Assembly (NCBI RefSeq): GCF_009796845.1
Contig: NZ_CP047025.1
Location: 3,162,001-3,226,000, forward strand
Reading direction: 5' to 3'
Source of the DNA: Cobetia sp. L2A1
Lineage (GTDB): Bacteria > Pseudomonadota > Gammaproteobacteria > Pseudomonadales > Halomonadaceae
Length of the DNA: 64,000 nucleotides
Made by a program: the position numbers and the translations under genes. The notes below the pieces were generated by a model, which searched no databases, had not been told where the DNA came from, and saw only the letters and a list, made by a program, of their open reading frames with translations. This document shows, in pieces, positions 30,146 to 39,072 of the stretch (positions are counted from its first letter, which is position 1; each line of letters opens with the position of its first letter).

Positions 30146-32538
30146 CGCCTTCGCCTCTCGAATCAGGCGCTGTCGCAGCCCCCAAAGGCCTTGATCGCCG
30201 CGGTTGGCGTTGGGGGTGGGCCTGCGTCCTGCTGGTGTGTGCCGTACTGCTCGCCCTCAAGCTGGTGCCACAAAGCCCATGGCGGGGCGCGATTGATACT
30301 CGCATTACCGCCATGCTGCCCCAGCAGGAGCGCAGTCCGCTGGCCACGCGCGCCGAATCTCTCGATGACACTGCCAATCGGCTGGTCATCCTGCTGGGGG
30401 CTGCCGACACTCGCCAAGCGTCCGTGGCCAGCCGCGACGCCGCGGCGAAAGCATTGCGCGACGCGCTGGCGCCGCTCACGACGCTGGATGACGCCCGTAG
30501 CCTCGAAAGCCTGCGCCTGCCCACCGAGGTGCAACCGGCGCTGATCGCACCTGAACTGCGCTCGCTGAGTGACGAGCAATGGCAGGCACGCGCCCTTGCA
30601 CAACTCTTCCAGCCAGGCGGCCAGCGTGATCTGGTACGCGACCCGTTCGGACTGGGCAGTGCCTGGCAGTCGTGGCTCACGCCGAGCAACCTGCGTCTGA
30701 GTGACGGCCAACTGTTACTGCGTGATCCCGAGGCACAGAAAGGCACGCCAGCCAGTGTCGGCTATCGCATGATCAGCGCCACGCTGACCGGTAGCGCCTA
30801 TGCCATGGAAGACCAGCAGCAACTGCAACAGGCGGTGGACACCGTGACGGCAGCCTACCCCGAGGTACGCCTGCTGCGATCTGGGCTGGTATTCCACGCC
30901 AGTGCCGGTGCGCGTCAAGCCAAACACGAGATGTCGACCATTGGGCTGGGCTCGCTGATCGGCATCTTGCTGCTGCTATGGGCAGTGTTCCGCACGCCGC
31001 GTCGCCTGCCGCTATTGATGCTGCCGGTCGCGACTGGCGTGCTGTTTGCCTTGCCGCTGACGTGGTGGGTCTTCGGCAGCCTGCATGTGCTGACACTGGC
31101 GTTCGGGGCCAGTCTGATCGGCATCTCCATCGACTATGTGCTGCACCTGGAATGCATGCGTCGCCTCGCCGTGCGGGATGCAAGAACCGCCAACGTTGGC
31201 CTGCAACGTCTGTGGCCAGGCCTGACACTGGGACTACTGTCGAGTCTGGCGGCCTATCTGGCGATCACGCTGACACCCATGCCTGGCCTGCGCCAGATGG
31301 GCATGTTTGCCGCGCTGGGATTGATTGGCGCCTGGTTGAGCGTACGCCTGTGGTTGCCACGTCTGCCGTTACCGGCTGACGCGACCCGCGAGGATTCACC
31401 GGCAGCGCGCAGTGCCGCATGGCTGGCGCGCTGCATTCCCGGCAAGCGCAGCTGGGCGCTACTCACACTGGTGCTGGCCGCTGCGCTGACCAGCCTTTAT
31501 GGGTTGCGCAGCGATGATCGCCTCACCCAGCTCAACCCTTCCCCCCAGGCGCTGATCGATCAGCAACGTGACGTGCAGCGTCTGCTCGCCGAACCGGATG
31601 GCCTGCGCTACCTGATCGTGAGTGCCGACGATGGCGCCACCCTGCTGACGCGTCTGCATCAGCTTGAGCCCACCTTGACGCAACTCGCGGAGGTAGGAGA
31701 ACTTGGCCACTGGGCAAGTCTCGCTCAGCAGCTGCCGACGCTCGCTCAGCAAGAGGCCAATCTGAGCGCCCAGCGCGAGCGGACGGCAACGCTGCTACCG
31801 AAAGTACTCAGCAAGGCAGGCTTGCCGGTGGCGCTGGTAGAGCGCGCAGACAAGGCGCTGAAGGATGCACACTCGCTGCTGCCAGCCGACTGGGTCGCAC
31901 TGCCCGCCGGCGAGATGGGTCAACGACTATGGTTGAAGGAGCAGGATTCAGCTGTCGGCATCGTACGCTTCGGTGACATCAGTCCCGGCGCGGGTGATGC
32001 TCTCGAGACGCTTGCCGCTGGCGACCCGACCCTCGAATACGTCGATCAGGTCGCACGTCTCTCCCATACACTGGGGCGGATTCGTAGCGAGATGGCATGG
32101 TTGGTCGGCAGTGCAATCATGTTGATCAGCTTGCTCCTGGCGCTTCGCTATCGTCGCGCCAGCTGGCGAGCACTGTTGCCGCCACTGGGCGGACTGGTAC
32201 TGACACTCTCGGTGCTGACGCTCGCTGGAATCGGTCTCAATCTGTTCCATCTGCTCGGGCTGCTATTGGTACTGGGGATTGGTCTTGATGCCGGCATCTT
32301 CTGTGCCGAGCATCCTGCGACAACGAGGCACAACCCACGCACAGACGAGGCGGCGACCCAAGCCAACCGCCGCGCGTCACAGGCCAGCCTGCTGGCAATC
32401 TCGCTCTCGTGTGCCTCCAGCCTGCTCGCTTTTGGGCTATTGAGCTTCAGCCAGACACCGGCACTGGCCGCGCTCGGGCTGGCCTGCCTGCTCGGCTTGA
32501 CCGCGACATGGTGCCTGGTGCCCTTCGCCCGCAGCTGA
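30142..32538 (+). CDS. apeM: MMPL/RND-type exporter of the APE cluster (ApeM-like)
   Basis: A 798-residue inner-membrane protein of the MMPL family. It has two similar halves, each with one leading membrane helix, a large periplasmic loop and a bundle of five or so helices (for example TIGLGSLIGILLLLWAVF near 265 and a second bundle after residue 650). SIDYVLHLECM and GLDAGIFCAEH are the acidic proton-path motifs of the two halves. It probably flips or exports the finished polyene lipid. It starts within the apeL stop and is followed by the only sizeable gap inside the operon (136 bases). Confidence 0.87.
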   Translation: MTPSPLESGAVAAPKGLDRRGWRWGWACVLLVCAVLLALKLVPQSPWRGAIDTRITAMLPQQERSPLATRAESLDDTANRLVILLGAADTRQASVASRDAAAKALRDALAPLTTLDDARSLESLRLPTEVQPALIAPELRSLSDEQWQARALAQLFQPGGQRDLVRDPFGLGSAWQSWLTPSNLRLSDGQLLLRDPEAQKGTPASVGYRMISATLTGSAYAMEDQQQLQQAVDTVTAAYPEVRLLRSGLVFHASAGARQAKHEMSTIGLGSLIGILLLLWAVFRTPRRLPLLMLPVATGVLFALPLTWWVFGSLHVLTLAFGASLIGISIDYVLHLECMRRLAVRDARTANVGLQRLWPGLTLGLLSSLAAYLAITLTPMPGLRQMGMFAALGLIGAWLSVRLWLPRLPLPADATREDSPAARSAAWLARCIPGKRSWALLTLVLAAALTSLYGLRSDDRLTQLNPSPQALIDQQRDVQRLLAEPDGLRYLIVSADDGATLLTRLHQLEPTLTQLAEVGELGHWASLAQQLPTLAQQEANLSAQRERTATLLPKVLSKAGLPVALVERADKALKDAHSLLPADWVALPAGEMGQRLWLKEQDSAVGIVRFGDISPGAGDALETLAAGDPTLEYVDQVARLSHTLGRIRSEMAWLVGSAIMLISLLLALRYRRASWRALLPPLGGLVLTLSVLTLAGIGLNLFHLLGLLLVLGIGLDAGIFCAEHPATTRHNPRTDEAATQANRRASQASLLAISLSCASSLLAFGLLSFSQTPALAALGLACLLGLTATWCLVPFARS

Positions 32539-32674
32539 GAAGTCCCCAGCACATTGGACTATTGGGAATACTGGAGGTATTGCGCGCACTCTCCACGAGA
32601 CCCGCAAGACCCGCAAAACCCGCAACTCGCACACCATAACGATAACGAACGCGATAACGACAGGGGACGACGCC
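32539..32674 (+). repeat. Repeat-rich spacer before the FAD enzyme gene
   Basis: This 136-base gap interrupts an otherwise overlapping operon. It contains three consecutive 9-base units of the form GACCCGCAA/AACCCGCAA at about 32599-32625, then A/C/G-rich repeats with GATAAC cores at about 32637-32664. AGGGGA before 32675 serves as ribosome-binding site for the next gene. I see no terminator hairpin. Confidence 0.6.
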
Positions 32675-34024
32675 ATGGACACGGCCAACGACTCGCACAA
32701 GGGTGTGAACACACGCGCAGAGAAAGAGGTCATCATCATCGGCGCAGGCCCGGCCGGCGCTGCAGCGGCAGCCTGGCTGGCACGTGCTGGCCATGCGGTG
32801 CGCGTGCTGGAACGCAGCCACTTCCCGCGCTTCTCGATTGGCGAGAGCCTGCTGCCACGCTGCATGCAACATCTCACCGCCTGTGGACTGATGCCTTACG
32901 CCGCGGCAGGTGGCTACCAGCCCAAGACTGGCGCTGCCTTCACGCGGCGTGGCGAACATCGTCACATCGATTTCCGCGACAAGTTCAGTGACGGGCCGGG
33001 CACCACCTGGCAAATCGAGCGTGCTGACTTCGATCAGCGCCTGATCGAAGGTGCGCGCGAATACGGTGCCAAGGTCGAATTCGGGGTGACCGTCAACGGC
33101 TTTTGCGCCGCCAAGGGCAATGATGGCCCACGCCTCACGCTTGACGATGGCCGTGAGCTGGAAGCCGCCTTCGTGCTGGATGCCAGCGGTTATGGTCGCG
33201 TACTGGCGCGCCTCGAATCCCTCGAACGTGACCCACGTCTGGAGCCACGCGTCGCGCTGTTCGGGCATGTCCATGACGGCATCGCAGGCCTCACGCCGCC
33301 TGCCGAAGGCTATCATCGCGACAACATCCTGATCGCCTCGCATCCGGTGCACCCGGATGTCTGGTATTGGCTGATTCCCTTTGCCAATGGCCGCGCCTCG
33401 CTGGGCGTCGTTGGCCCGCGCGAGCTGATCGAGGCAACCGGCGATGATTCAGAAAATTCCCTGAACAAACAGCAGCGTCTCTGGCAGTGGGTCAATGAAG
33501 AACCGCGTCTGAACGAGCTGCTGCGTGATGCCACGCCAGCCAATGCCGTGCAATCGCTCGGCGGCTACAGCGCTGATGTCAGTCGTCTGCATGGGCCAGG
33601 CTATGCACTACTCGGCAACGCGGGGGAGTTTCTCGACCCGGTATTCTCCTCCGGCGTCACCATCGCGCTGGAATCAGCGCTGCGTGCGATGCCGCTGGTC
33701 GAGCGCGAACTGGCCTGTACCGATGAAGGCCAACGTCCGGATTGGGCCACTGAGTTCGAGCAACCCTTGCGCCGTGGCATCAACGTATTCCGTGAATTCG
33801 TCACTGCCTGGTATGACGGACGCCTGCCCGAGATCATCTATCATCCTGATCCCCATCTGCGTATTCGCCAGATGATCAGCGCCGTGCTCGCCGGTTACGC
33901 CTGGGATGAACAGAACCCCTTCGTCAGTGCCAGCCATCGTCGTCTCACCGCCCTGGCCACGCTCTCTGCCAGTGCGCATGACACACGGCAGTCGGCGGCC
34001 AGAAAAGGTAAAATATCGTCATGA
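32675..34024 (+). CDS. FAD-dependent oxidoreductase with flavin-halogenase signatures
   Basis: A 449-residue flavoprotein. IIGAGPAGAAAAAWLARAG (residues 21-39) is the FAD-binding fold, SIGESLLPRCMQHL is a halogenase/geranylgeranyl-reductase type block, K84 in YQPKTGAAF lies where flavin halogenases have their essential lysine, and W-Y-W-L-I-P at residues 230-235 fits the WxWxIP motif. It could halogenate (bromine or chlorine) or hydroxylate the ACP-bound aryl head. A flavin reductase partner is not encoded nearby. FAD enzymes at this place are common in APE and flexirubin clusters. Its stop overlaps the next start by 4 bases. Confidence 0.8.
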   Translation: MDTANDSHKGVNTRAEKEVIIIGAGPAGAAAAAWLARAGHAVRVLERSHFPRFSIGESLLPRCMQHLTACGLMPYAAAGGYQPKTGAAFTRRGEHRHIDFRDKFSDGPGTTWQIERADFDQRLIEGAREYGAKVEFGVTVNGFCAAKGNDGPRLTLDDGRELEAAFVLDASGYGRVLARLESLERDPRLEPRVALFGHVHDGIAGLTPPAEGYHRDNILIASHPVHPDVWYWLIPFANGRASLGVVGPRELIEATGDDSENSLNKQQRLWQWVNEEPRLNELLRDATPANAVQSLGGYSADVSRLHGPGYALLGNAGEFLDPVFSSGVTIALESALRAMPLVERELACTDEGQRPDWATEFEQPLRRGINVFREFVTAWYDGRLPEIIYHPDPHLRIRQMISAVLAGYAWDEQNPFVSASHRRLTALATLSASAHDTRQSAARKGKISS

Positions 34025-34851
34025 ACTCACTGCCCTCCTACGCCAACGATGCATCAACTCACTTGTCAGGCATTGTCTGTAAATTGCGTGCACACTGCCG
34101 ACCGCTGCTCGCCGCTGGCCTGGGACTAGCTGCCAGTCTATTGCTGAGCGGATGCAGCCTGTTCGCCCCACAACCGCTGAGCGCGCAAAGCCCGATGCCG
34201 GCGCTCTCCAGCCTGCAAGAGACGACGACACAACGTCTGAGCCTGCAAATTGAACGTAATGATACTGCACAGAGTCGTGCTGAACGTGATGTTGGCAGCG
34301 ATGGCGACAAGGCTGCTGAATCAGCCGATCGCCTGCCGCCACTGCTCGGGGTACTACGCCAATCGCCGGAGGCCATGCGCCTGGTGCTGCTCAGCGTGCA
34401 GGGCCAGCGCCTGCTGACGCTGGTGCATGACAAGGACGGCAGCCGCTTCGAGAATGCGCGCCCCGATGTACTGGAAAAGCTGCCCTTCACCGCTGACTGG
34501 CTCGCGAGGCGCATCAGCTGGGTGCATTGGCCGCAAGCTGCCATCGACAAGGCCTTCATGGGCACTGACTGGCAGCTGGTACAGACCGGCGACTGGCAGC
34601 ATCCGAATCAGCCCGCGCAGCGCATCATCCGGCAGGGAAATGAGGTCATCGCCGAGCTGGATCGTGACGCACAGGGCCGCGTCTCGTTGCGAGACATGGC
34701 GGCAGACATGGTACTTGTCCTGACGCCGCTAGCATCTGCAGATGCGCCGCCTCCGACGGCTGCGACCCGCACCTCATCGCGTGAGTCGGCGCTTCACTTC
34801 AACACTGATTCTCTTGAACTAGCCTCACTGGAACCGTCTACGCATGACTGA
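34021..34851 (+). CDS. apeN: DUF3261-type lipoprotein of the APE cluster (ApeN-like)
   Basis: A 276-residue predicted lipoprotein. The long leader ends in LLLSGCSLF, so the cysteine near residue 45 would be lipidated. The body (about 100-235) contains LLGVLRQSPEAMRLVLLSVQ and the Trp-rich stretch ISWVHWPQAAIDKAF, as in the DUF3261 family attached to APE clusters, suggested to insert the pigment into the outer membrane. The start overlaps the FAD gene stop; the unusually long n-region suggests that the true start may be further in. It overlaps apeO by 8 bases. Confidence 0.8.
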   Translation: MNSLPSYANDASTHLSGIVCKLRAHCRPLLAAGLGLAASLLLSGCSLFAPQPLSAQSPMPALSSLQETTTQRLSLQIERNDTAQSRAERDVGSDGDKAAESADRLPPLLGVLRQSPEAMRLVLLSVQGQRLLTLVHDKDGSRFENARPDVLEKLPFTADWLARRISWVHWPQAAIDKAFMGTDWQLVQTGDWQHPNQPAQRIIRQGNEVIAELDRDAQGRVSLRDMAADMVLVLTPLASADAPPPTAATRTSSRESALHFNTDSLELASLEPSTHD

Positions 34852-36250
34852 TATCGCTTCATCCTCGGCTGCTGGCTCGACGGCGACCTCAACGGCTGAC
34901 CTGGGCGTTGGTGCCTCAGGCTCAAGCTCCGCCTGCCGTCTGTCACGCCCCGGCATCGTCTGTCCGCTAGGCGCTGATCATGGGCTGATTTCCAGTGCCC
35001 TGTTCAGCGCTAGCCGTGGCCTGCGTATCAGTGATGATTTCAGTCCCGGTACACCGCTACCGCTGGGGCGTGTCACCACGCAACTGGTAGATGACGGCGA
35101 ATGGCCTGCGCCGATGCGCTCGCGCAACAATCGACTGTTGGCAACGGCATTGGAGCAGCTGACACCAGAGCTTGAAGCCCTGCGTGTGCAGGGCATCGCG
35201 CCAGAGCGCATCGGCGTGGTGCTCGGCACCAGTACCTCCGGCATCGGCGAAACGGAAGCCGCGATGGAGGCACACCGCGCCGGCGTGGCGCAGGGGACAG
35301 ACAGCGCTGATAGCTGGCCGACGAGCTTTGAATATCGTCGTCAGGAACTGGGCGCGCCCGCCGAGTGTGTCGCCTGGTTGAGTGGCGCAGCCGGGCCGGT
35401 CTACACCCTCTCCACTGCCTGCACTTCCAGTGCCAAGGCGCTCGCCAGCGCACGACGTCTCCTTGCATCTGGTCAGTGTGATGCGGTGATTGCCGGAGGG
35501 GCGGATAGCCTGTGTTACATGACCGTCAAGGGCTTCATGAGTCTGGAAGCCGTCAGCCGCCGCGAATGCCTACCACTGGGCGCGGCGCGCGATGGCATCA
35601 ATCTCGGCGAGGCGGCAGTGCTGTTCGTGGTCACGCGGGAATCCGGTGGCATACAGCTGACCGGCGTAGGCGAATCCAGCGATGCCCATCACATCTCCGC
35701 GCCCTGCCCCAATGGCAGCGGTGCCGAGGCCGCGATGCGGGCTGCACTCGTCAATGCGCGGCGCTCGCCGAGCGAGATCGACTACATCAATCTGCACGGC
35801 ACGGCCACGCCGCTCAACGATGCGATGGAGAGCCTGGCCATCAGCCGCTTGTTTTCCCAAGACGCCGAAGGCGCAGAAAGCACAGATGACGCCCACACGC
35901 TGATGCCCGCCGTCAGCTCGACCAAGGCATTGACCGGCCACACCCTGGGTGCCTGTGGTGCGCTGGAAGCCGCCTTCTGCTGGTTGACGCTGCAACACGG
36001 CCGCCTGCCGCCACATGCCACGCCGCGGGATGCGCTTGATCCCGAGCTGGCCGCGCTCAACATCGTCTATCGTGATCGCCCCGAGACCCCGCCGCTGCGG
36101 GTGATGAGCAATGCCTTCGCCTTCGGCGGCAACAATATCTCGCTGGTGCTGGAACGCCACCCAGCCTCGACAGAACGGTCTACGGAGCCATCTGCCGAGC
36201 TGACCAAGGAGCCGTCTGCCGAGCTGACCAAGGAGCCTTCCGCATGCTGA
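34844..36250 (+). CDS. apeO: Beta-ketoacyl-ACP synthase (ApeO-like)
   Basis: A 468-residue thiolase-fold condensing enzyme. The catalytic cysteine is in TLSTACTSSAKAL, the two histidines in NLHGTATPLNDAMES and TKALTGHTLGACGALE, so the full Cys-His-His triad is present. With the ApeC-like partner it should elongate the polyene by malonyl units. The last 20-odd residues are a repeat of EPSAELTK arising from a 24-bp tandem DNA repeat. The N-terminus has 30 low-complexity residues. It overlaps its neighbours on both sides. Confidence 0.92.
   Translation: MTDIASSSAAGSTATSTADLGVGASGSSSACRLSRPGIVCPLGADHGLISSALFSASRGLRISDDFSPGTPLPLGRVTTQLVDDGEWPAPMRSRNNRLLATALEQLTPELEALRVQGIAPERIGVVLGTSTSGIGETEAAMEAHRAGVAQGTDSADSWPTSFEYRRQELGAPAECVAWLSGAAGPVYTLSTACTSSAKALASARRLLASGQCDAVIAGGADSLCYMTVKGFMSLEAVSRRECLPLGAARDGINLGEAAVLFVVTRESGGIQLTGVGESSDAHHISAPCPNGSGAEAAMRAALVNARRSPSEIDYINLHGTATPLNDAMESLAISRLFSQDAEGAESTDDAHTLMPAVSSTKALTGHTLGACGALEAAFCWLTLQHGRLPPHATPRDALDPELAALNIVYRDRPETPPLRVMSNAFAFGGNNISLVLERHPASTERSTEPSAELTKEPSAELTKEPSAC
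36185..36243 (+). repeat. 24-bp tandem repeat at the apeO 3' end
   Basis: Two near-identical 24-base units (36185-36208 and 36209-36232, one difference) and a third partial unit encode repeated EPSAELTK at the ApeO C-terminus and end directly before the apeP start. Confidence 0.9.
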
Positions 36251-36819
36251 CATCGCCCTCGGATTGCTGGCCGACCCTGCCCTGTGACATCGGCCCCTAT
36301 GTGCCACACGAGGCGGGCATGTGCCTGCTGGATCGCATACTGGCCTGCGATGCCACCTCGCTGATCGCCGAGGTCTGCCCCACCGCGGATGATCTGTTCG
36401 CCGAACCGGACGCCAATGAGCAGCCCGTGATTCCCGCCTGGGTGGGACTTGAGTGGATGGCGCAGGCCATCGCGGCGTGGTCTGGCCTGCAGGCCGCGCG
36501 TAGCGGGCAGCTGCCACGTATCGGCTTTCTGCTCGGCAGTCGCCGGTTTGAAAGCGAAATTGCTGCCTTTCGATGCGCGCATCGCTGGCAGATTCATGTG
36601 CAGCTCGACTATCGCGCCACTAACGGTCTGGGCGCCTTCACGGCACATATCAGTGATGACAGCGGCACCCGCGTCGCCAGCGCCGGAGTGAATGTCTTCG
36701 AGCCAAGCGACGCTATCGATAGCCCTGCTGACAGTTCAGCCAACACCGATTCCAACGCCCCACTTTCCTCACCCGGACAGCAGGATGCTGCCGGTGCCTC
36801 ATTGCAAGGTAATCCCTGA
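36244..36819 (+). CDS. apeP: 3-hydroxyacyl-ACP dehydratase, hotdog (ApeP-like)
   Basis: A 191-residue hotdog protein. YVPHEAGMCLLDRI gives the likely catalytic histidine and PAWVGLEWMAQAIAAWSGLQ the central helix with the acidic residue. In APE pathways ApeP forms a complex with the ApeI dehydratase; here ApeI is the C-terminal half of the ligase fusion. Residues after about 155 are low-complexity Ser/Ala/Asn. The start lies inside the apeO stop region, and the stop overlaps the reductase start (TGATG). Confidence 0.87.
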   Translation: MLTSPSDCWPTLPCDIGPYVPHEAGMCLLDRILACDATSLIAEVCPTADDLFAEPDANEQPVIPAWVGLEWMAQAIAAWSGLQAARSGQLPRIGFLLGSRRFESEIAAFRCAHRWQIHVQLDYRATNGLGAFTAHISDDSGTRVASAGVNVFEPSDAIDSPADSSANTDSNAPLSSPGQQDAAGASLQGNP

Positions 36820-37634
36820 TGTCTGCCATTCCCTCTTCTGACGTGCATGCTGACGTGCGTACTGACGCCACCTCTGACAGCGGCCCCGAGACTACCCCTG
36901 ACATCCACAGCCGCGAGTGGATTCTGGTCACCGGCTCCAGCCGCGGCATCGGCCGCGCTATCGCACTGCGTCTCGCCCGCGACGGCTACAACCTCGTGCT
37001 GCACTGCCGCTCACGCCGTGACGCTGCCGAAGCGGTCGCCCGCGAGATCACCACGCTGGGCGGCGAATCGCGCATCCTGTGCTTTGACGTCGCCGACCGT
37101 GCCGCAGCCAAGCTGGCGCTCGAAACCGACATCGAGACGTATGGCTGCTATTACGGTGTGATCTGCAACGCCGGCATTCATGCTGACAATGCCTTTCCCG
37201 CGCTGACCGATGAAGACTGGGACAGCGTGATTCGCACCAACCTTGACGGCTTCTATAACGTGGTCAAGCCACTGGCGATGCCGCTGGTGCGCCGCCGCAA
37301 GCCGGGCCGCATCATCGTGATGTCGTCCGTCTCCGGCATGATGGGCAACCGGGGCCAGGTCAACTATTCCGCCGCCAAGGCGGGGCTGATCGGTGCCGTC
37401 AAGGCACTGGCGGTAGAGCTGGCCAAGCGCCGTATCACCGTCAACGCGGTTGCGCCAGGCGTGATCAATACCGAGATGACTGACGGCGTCGAGATGGAAG
37501 AGGCGCTGAAGATGATTCCCATGCGCCGCGCCGGTGAGGCGGAAGAAGTCGCCGCCACCGTGGCCTTCCTGTGCTCGAAGGATGCTGGCTACATCACGCG
37601 CCAGACCATCGCCGTCAATGGAGGCATGTTCTGA
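36819..37634 (+). CDS. apeQ: 3-oxoacyl-ACP reductase, FabG family (ApeQ-like)
   Basis: A 271-residue short-chain dehydrogenase. VTGSSRGIGRAIALRL is the NADPH-binding motif, CNAGIH the structural NAG, and the catalytic set is Ser in MSSVSGMMG and YSAAK (Tyr-x-x-x-Lys). It reduces the 3-keto intermediate in each polyene extension round. It carries about 28 extra polar residues at the N-terminus compared with FabG. TGATG couplings occur at both ends. Confidence 0.94.
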   Translation: MSAIPSSDVHADVRTDATSDSGPETTPDIHSREWILVTGSSRGIGRAIALRLARDGYNLVLHCRSRRDAAEAVAREITTLGGESRILCFDVADRAAAKLALETDIETYGCYYGVICNAGIHADNAFPALTDEDWDSVIRTNLDGFYNVVKPLAMPLVRRRKPGRIIVMSSVSGMMGNRGQVNYSAAKAGLIGAVKALAVELAKRRITVNAVAPGVINTEMTDGVEMEEALKMIPMRRAGEAEEVAATVAFLCSKDAGYITRQTIAVNGGMF

Positions 37635-38890
37635 TGACAACGACATCCTCCCTGCGCGGCCACCGTGTCGTCGTCACCGGCATGCACGGCTTCTCGCCGA
37701 TCGGCAATGACTGGCCGACGCTGCGCGCCAATCTCAAGGCGGGCCAGACCGGCATTCGTTATATCGAGGAGTGGGACAAGTACGACGGCCTCAACACGCG
37801 TCTCGGCGCGCCCGTCAACGACTTCACGCTCCCCACGCATTACAACCGCCGCGCACTGCGCAGCATGGGGCGCGTCGCACAGCTGGCGACGCGTTCCAGC
37901 GAATTGGCGCTTGAGGCGGCGGGCCTGCTCGACAGCGCGCTCAAGGAAAGCGGCCAGATGGGCATCGCCTATGGAGCCTCCGCCGGTGAGCCAGCCGCAG
38001 TGGCGGACTTCGGCAACATGCTGATCAACCACTCCACTGACGGCCTGAACGCCAACTCCTATATCCGCATGATGGCGCACACCGCGCCGGTCAATATCGG
38101 CGTCTTCCTGGGTATCAAGGGGCGGATCCACACCACCTCCAGCGCCTGCACTTCCGGCAGCCAGGGCATCGGCTATGCCTATGAGGCCATCCGCTTCGGT
38201 CGCCAGACCGCGATGGTGGCCGGTGGCTGCGAGGAGCTATCCGCCGCGGATGCCGCCGTGTTCGACACCCTCTTCGCGACCAGCACCTGCAATGACCATC
38301 CAGAGCGCTCACCTCGCCCCTTCGATGCCGAGCGGGATGGGCTGGTGATCGGCGAAGGCGCCGGCACGCTGATACTGGAAGAGCTTGAACACGCGCTGGC
38401 GCGTGGCGCGACCATTCACGCCGAGATTCTCGGCTTTGGCACCAACTCCGATGGTCGCCACGTTACCCAGCCAGATGCCAACATGATGGAAGCCGCCATG
38501 CGCATGGCGCTGGAAGATGCCGGTGTCGAGGCCTCTGATATCGGCTATGTCAGCGCCCATGGCACCGCCACCGAGCGTGGTGATATCGCCGAGAGCCACG
38601 CCACCTACGCCGTATTCGGCGATCGTACGCCCATCAGCGCCTTCAAGAGTTTCACCGGCCATACACTGGGCGCGTGTGGCGCACTTGAAGCCTGGGTCGC
38701 CATCGAGATGATGCGTGAGGGCTGGTTCCACGGTACCGCCAATCTGGAGAACGTGGACCCACACTGCGCAGCGCTTGATTATCTGCGCGCCGGTGGACGC
38801 GAGATCGAGACAGATACCGTGATGAGCAACAACTTCGCCTTCGGTGGCATCAACACCTCGCTGATTCTGCGTCGCTGGCAAGGCGACTGA
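37634..38890 (+). CDS. apeR: Beta-ketoacyl-ACP synthase, FabF-like (ApeR-like)
   Basis: A 418-residue condensing enzyme with TTSSACTSGSQGIGYA (catalytic Cys), SAHGTATERGDIAES and SFTGHTLGACGALEAW (two His). It is the second full ketosynthase of the cluster and probably starts or extends the polyene on a different ACP intermediate from ApeO. The ATG overlaps the reductase stop; the frame upstream is only that overlap. It ends the tightly overlapping part of the operon. Confidence 0.94.
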   Translation: MTTTSSLRGHRVVVTGMHGFSPIGNDWPTLRANLKAGQTGIRYIEEWDKYDGLNTRLGAPVNDFTLPTHYNRRALRSMGRVAQLATRSSELALEAAGLLDSALKESGQMGIAYGASAGEPAAVADFGNMLINHSTDGLNANSYIRMMAHTAPVNIGVFLGIKGRIHTTSSACTSGSQGIGYAYEAIRFGRQTAMVAGGCEELSAADAAVFDTLFATSTCNDHPERSPRPFDAERDGLVIGEGAGTLILEELEHALARGATIHAEILGFGTNSDGRHVTQPDANMMEAAMRMALEDAGVEASDIGYVSAHGTATERGDIAESHATYAVFGDRTPISAFKSFTGHTLGACGALEAWVAIEMMREGWFHGTANLENVDPHCAALDYLRAGGREIETDTVMSNNFAFGGINTSLILRRWQGD

Positions 38891-39072
38891 GCAGCGTTTG
38901 AGGCCGCAAGACAGTGTCGCGACTGGACGACTTTGCAGCGAGCAAGTTCTAGCGCAATATACGCGCCCGCTGCATGGGCTAAGGTGTAACAAGCATCGCC
39001 ATTGCGCCACAGCCGTCCGCGATTCATGCCTTTCGCTCACACTACCGTTCATAGCTTCATGAGGAGATTCAG

